Assembly (NCBI GenBank): GCA_963675935.2
Contig: CAXXPV010000001.1
Coordinates: 131,257-195,256, forward strand
Length of the DNA: 64,000 nucleotides
Reading direction: 5' to 3'
Source of the DNA: G963675935 sp963675935
GTDB lineage: Bacteria > Planctomycetota > Planctomycetia > Pirellulales > Thermoguttaceae
Shown in pieces: positions 61,581 through 64,000 of the stretch (its first letter is position 1; each line of letters starts with the position of its first letter). The notes under the pieces are model-generated. The model saw only the letters and a program-made list of their open reading frames with translations. It ran no database searches and had not been told where the DNA came from. A program made the translations under genes and the position numbers.

Positions 61581-61659
61581 GTTTAGCCGGCGAAAAAAGT
61601 TCGCTGCGGAGCTTCGGCGATTTCGGCAAGAACGCGGCGAACAAGTTCGCCGGCTAAAC
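61581..61659. repeat. REP-like element, family A copy 6
   Basis: gtttagccggcgaaaaaagt ... gttcgccggctaaac, the most diverged copy. Between infC and recR. Confidence 0.75.
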
Positions 61660-61716
61660 GTAGGTAAAGGCGGGACGACAAACTTACGAATCCACGCTTG
61701 ATAGGCCGCTAGGACC

Positions 61717-62316
61717 ATGTCGGAACTGACGCAATCCATCACCGAATTGGTCAACGAGTTCGCCAAACTGCCCGGCATCGGGAAAAAGTCGGCCGAGCGG
61801 TTGACGTATCATATTCTGCGCATTCATCGCAAAGAGGCCCTGGCACTGGCCGACGCCATCCGAAACGTCAAAGACAACGTCCAGTATTGCCGCAAGTGCT
61901 ATAATTTGGCGGAAGGAGATTTGTGTGCGATTTGCCGCGACCCGAGCCGGCAGCAAGACACGCTTTGCGTGGTCGAACAGCCGCGCGACCTGATGGCCCT
62001 GGAGCAGTCGGGCGTGTATCGAGGGTTGTACCACGTGCTGTTGGGTCGAATCGCTCCACTGGACGGCATCGGGCCCGAGCAACTGACGATCGACGCCCTG
62101 GTGCGCCGGGTTCGCGAAGACGGAATCAAGGAATTGATTATGGCGACAAACCCGACGGTGGAGGGGGACGGCACGTCGTTGCACATCTCCAACTTATTGG
62201 GTGACCTGCCGATCCGCATTACCCGGCTTGCCCGCGGTGTGACGACCGGCAGTGTTTTGGAGTTCGCCAACAAGGAGATACTCGCCGAGGCCCTGACCGG
62301 GCGGCGGGAGTTTTAG
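61717..62316 (+). CDS. recR: Recombination protein RecR
   Basis: 199 residues from ATG 61717. HhH LVNEFAKLPGIGKKSAERLT, zinc finger CRKCYNLAEGDLCAICRD, Toprim TLCVVEQPRDLMALEQSGVY, and LARGVTTGSVLEFANKEILA. RecR forms a clamp for RecFOR gap repair. dnaX/ybaB are not adjacent. Complete. Confidence 0.95.
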   Translation: MSELTQSITELVNEFAKLPGIGKKSAERLTYHILRIHRKEALALADAIRNVKDNVQYCRKCYNLAEGDLCAICRDPSRQQDTLCVVEQPRDLMALEQSGVYRGLYHVLLGRIAPLDGIGPEQLTIDALVRRVREDGIKELIMATNPTVEGDGTSLHISNLLGDLPIRITRLARGVTTGSVLEFANKEILAEALTGRREF

Positions 62317-62399
62317 AAGAGAGTTGTCAGCTATCCGTTATCGGTAATTCAATTTTTGCGAAACCGCAAGCGGTTTTCTAACCCCTAGCCACCCAATCC

Positions 62400-63930
62400 A
62401 TGCGACTTTCTCTCGGCCAAGACCTCCGAATGGTGCAGAAACAGATGCTGGCGCCGCGGATGATCCAGTCGATGGAGATTCTGCAGTTGCCGATTCTCGC
62501 CTTGCAGGAGCGGATCGAGCAGGAGATGGAGGAGAACCCCATCCTCGAGTTGCAGGAGAAGGTGGAAGAGTCGGAGCTTGCGCCGGAAGAGTCGGAGGCG
62601 GAAGAATTCGAATCGTCGGACGCCCGCACCGAGAGCGAGCGTGAGTTGGTGATCGACGAAACCCACGCGAACGAGGGCGATTTCGAGCGGTTGATGAAAA
62701 TGGACGAGGAGTGGCCCGACCACTTCGAGGAACGTTCGCACGGATCGCGCGGCGAAATCGAGGAGGCGGGCGAACGGAAGTCGGACGCGATGGCCAACAT
62801 GGTTGCCCGGCCGCAGTCGCTCCAGGATTATCTGCACGACCAGTTGGGCTGGTTCGAGGCCGAGCCTGAGTTGAAGGCAATGGCCGACCGCATCATCTAC
62901 AACCTCGACGGCAACGGCTATTTGCAGGGGCGGCTCGATGATTTGTTGGGGCCGGACGCCGACGAATCGCAGGCGACCTTGGCCCGCCGGGCGCTGGCGC
63001 TGGTGCAACGGCTCGATCCGCCTGGCGTCGGAGCGCGCGACCTGCGCGAGTGCCTGCTGCTCCAGGTGACGCCCGGCTTCCCCTGCTGCGAACAGGTCCG
63101 CACGTTGATCTCCGATCATCTGGAAGACCTCGAACACAACCGCCTGCCGGTGATTTCGCGCAAGACGGGCTATTCGATCGACGCGGATCAACGCCGCGAT
63201 GGTTGAACTGCGGAAGCTGAATCCGAAGCCGGGCGCCGATTTCAACAGCGAAACGGCCCCGTCGGTCACGCCCGATGTTTATGTTGAACTCGACGAGGAC
63301 GGGAAGTATTGCGTTCGGCTCGACGACGCCGACACGCCGAGCCTGTACATCAGCCCCTACTACCGGCAACTTTTCCAAAATCCGGACACGACCGCGGAAA
63401 CCCGCGAGTACATCAAGCGGAAGATCAATTCGGCGCAGTGGTTGATCGACGCGATCGAACAGCGGCGCGGCACGTTGATGAAAGTGGCCCGCGCCATCGT
63501 CGAATATCAGAAGGAGTTCCTCGACAAGGGGCCCGAGGCGATCGAACCGCTCAAAATGCAGCAAATCGCCGACAAGGTTGGGCGTCCACGTGACCACGGT
63601 CAGCCGCGCGGTCGACGACAAGTGGATTCAGACGCCGCGTGGCATTTTCCGCTCAAACGGTTCTTCTGCGGCGGCACGACCAGCGCCGGCGGCGAGGAGG
63701 TGGCCTGGGACGCGGTCCGAATCAAGCTGCAAGAGATCGTCGACGGCGAGGACAAGAAAAAACCATGGAGCGACGACCAGCTCGTCGCGCAGTTGGCCGC
63801 GCACGGCATCACCGTCGCCCGGCGAACGGTGACGAAATATCGCAAGGCGATGGGCATTCTCAGTTCGCGGCAGCGGCGCGATTGGAGCGACGAGAAGGGC
63901 GGCCCCGCTGGGACGGGTCTTGGGACTTAG
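62400..63930 (+). pseudogene. rpoN: Sigma-54 factor RpoN with three single-base frameshifts
   Basis: Start ATG 62400 (MRLSLGQDLRMVQKQMLAPR). Region I and core-binding domain (QMEILQLPILALQERIEQEM; DLLGPDADESQATLARRALA) are normal to about 63185. Then three breaks: an extra G at 63185-63186, an extra G in GGG 63580-63582, and a missing T in TTTT 63645-63648. Correcting them gives SIDAINAAMVELRKLNPKPG, KVGVHVTTVSRAVDDKWIQT and GIFPLKRFFCGG. The RpoN box ARRTVTKYRKAMGI is intact. The three are all at short repeated bases, so they may be sequencing errors and the gene whole. Confidence 0.85.
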
Positions 63931-64000
63931 GTCTTAGGACTTCGTGCCAAGACCGAAGACCGAAGGCCAATTCCAACATAGCCAAACATTGAGGATGTTA

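Overview
The window looks like a chromosomal segment of a GC-rich, Gram-negative planctomycete, probably of the Pirellulales type. Evidence: a BBP7-type outer-membrane barrel (23652-25298), lipid A genes (lpxI, lpxD), a MetX-MetW fusion, a UvrC without the usual C-terminal helix-hairpin-helix tail, many secreted proteins without an obvious family, and very many palindromic repeats between genes. The assignment is inferred from gene content; no rRNA is present.

Layout. 1-4.6 kb is a mobile-element zone: a group II intron cut by the window edge, a two-gene AT-richer cassette closed by a perfect 21-bp hairpin, and a serine recombinase truncated by an IS1182-type element. 4.8-10.1 kb holds a NusG/RfaH-like factor, a radical SAM/SPASM enzyme with a tightly linked secreted partner (a candidate protein-maturation pair), and a TPR/SnoaL-like secreted pair. 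10.3-12.4 kb has an ISAs1 element with a 10-bp target duplication, a 58-bp perfect palindrome and tRNA-Lys(CTT). 12.4-30 kb is mainly housekeeping and regulation: PHP hydrolase, DUF480 protein, response-regulator/histidine-kinase hybrid, cytidylate-kinase-like protein, Gfo/Idh/MocA oxidoreductase, thiS-thiG, glgC, BBP7 barrel, parA, murJ and a PII protein. 29.6-44.6 kb carries tex, a WYL regulator overlapping a TolC-like lipoprotein gene, metY, metX-metW, uvrC, a nucleotidyltransferase, tdh and a VapBC-like pair. 44.7-51.1 kb is an insertion pile-up: a large secreted-protein gene split exactly by an IS630 element and followed by two more IS. 51.3-64 kb carries lpxI, a DUF4160/DUF2442 pair, a duplicated-domain secreted protein, lpxD, an ISKra4-type IS with a 9-bp target duplication, thrS, infC, recR and a frameshifted rpoN.

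How the genes fit together: metY and metX-metW adjoin and supply homocysteine synthesis from homoserine; thiS and thiG make the thiazole part of thiamin; lpxD and lpxI are two steps of lipid A synthesis; thrS-infC is a translation cluster without rpmI/rplT next to it.

Most unusual: several families of palindromic intergenic repeats, two of which lie inside coding sequence. One encodes the linker of the MetX-MetW fusion and one an insert in UvrC. Other leads are the radical SAM/partner pair, transposase frameshift sites, and single-base frameshifts at short repeated-base runs in rpoN and a small gene near 25.4 kb, which may be sequencing errors.
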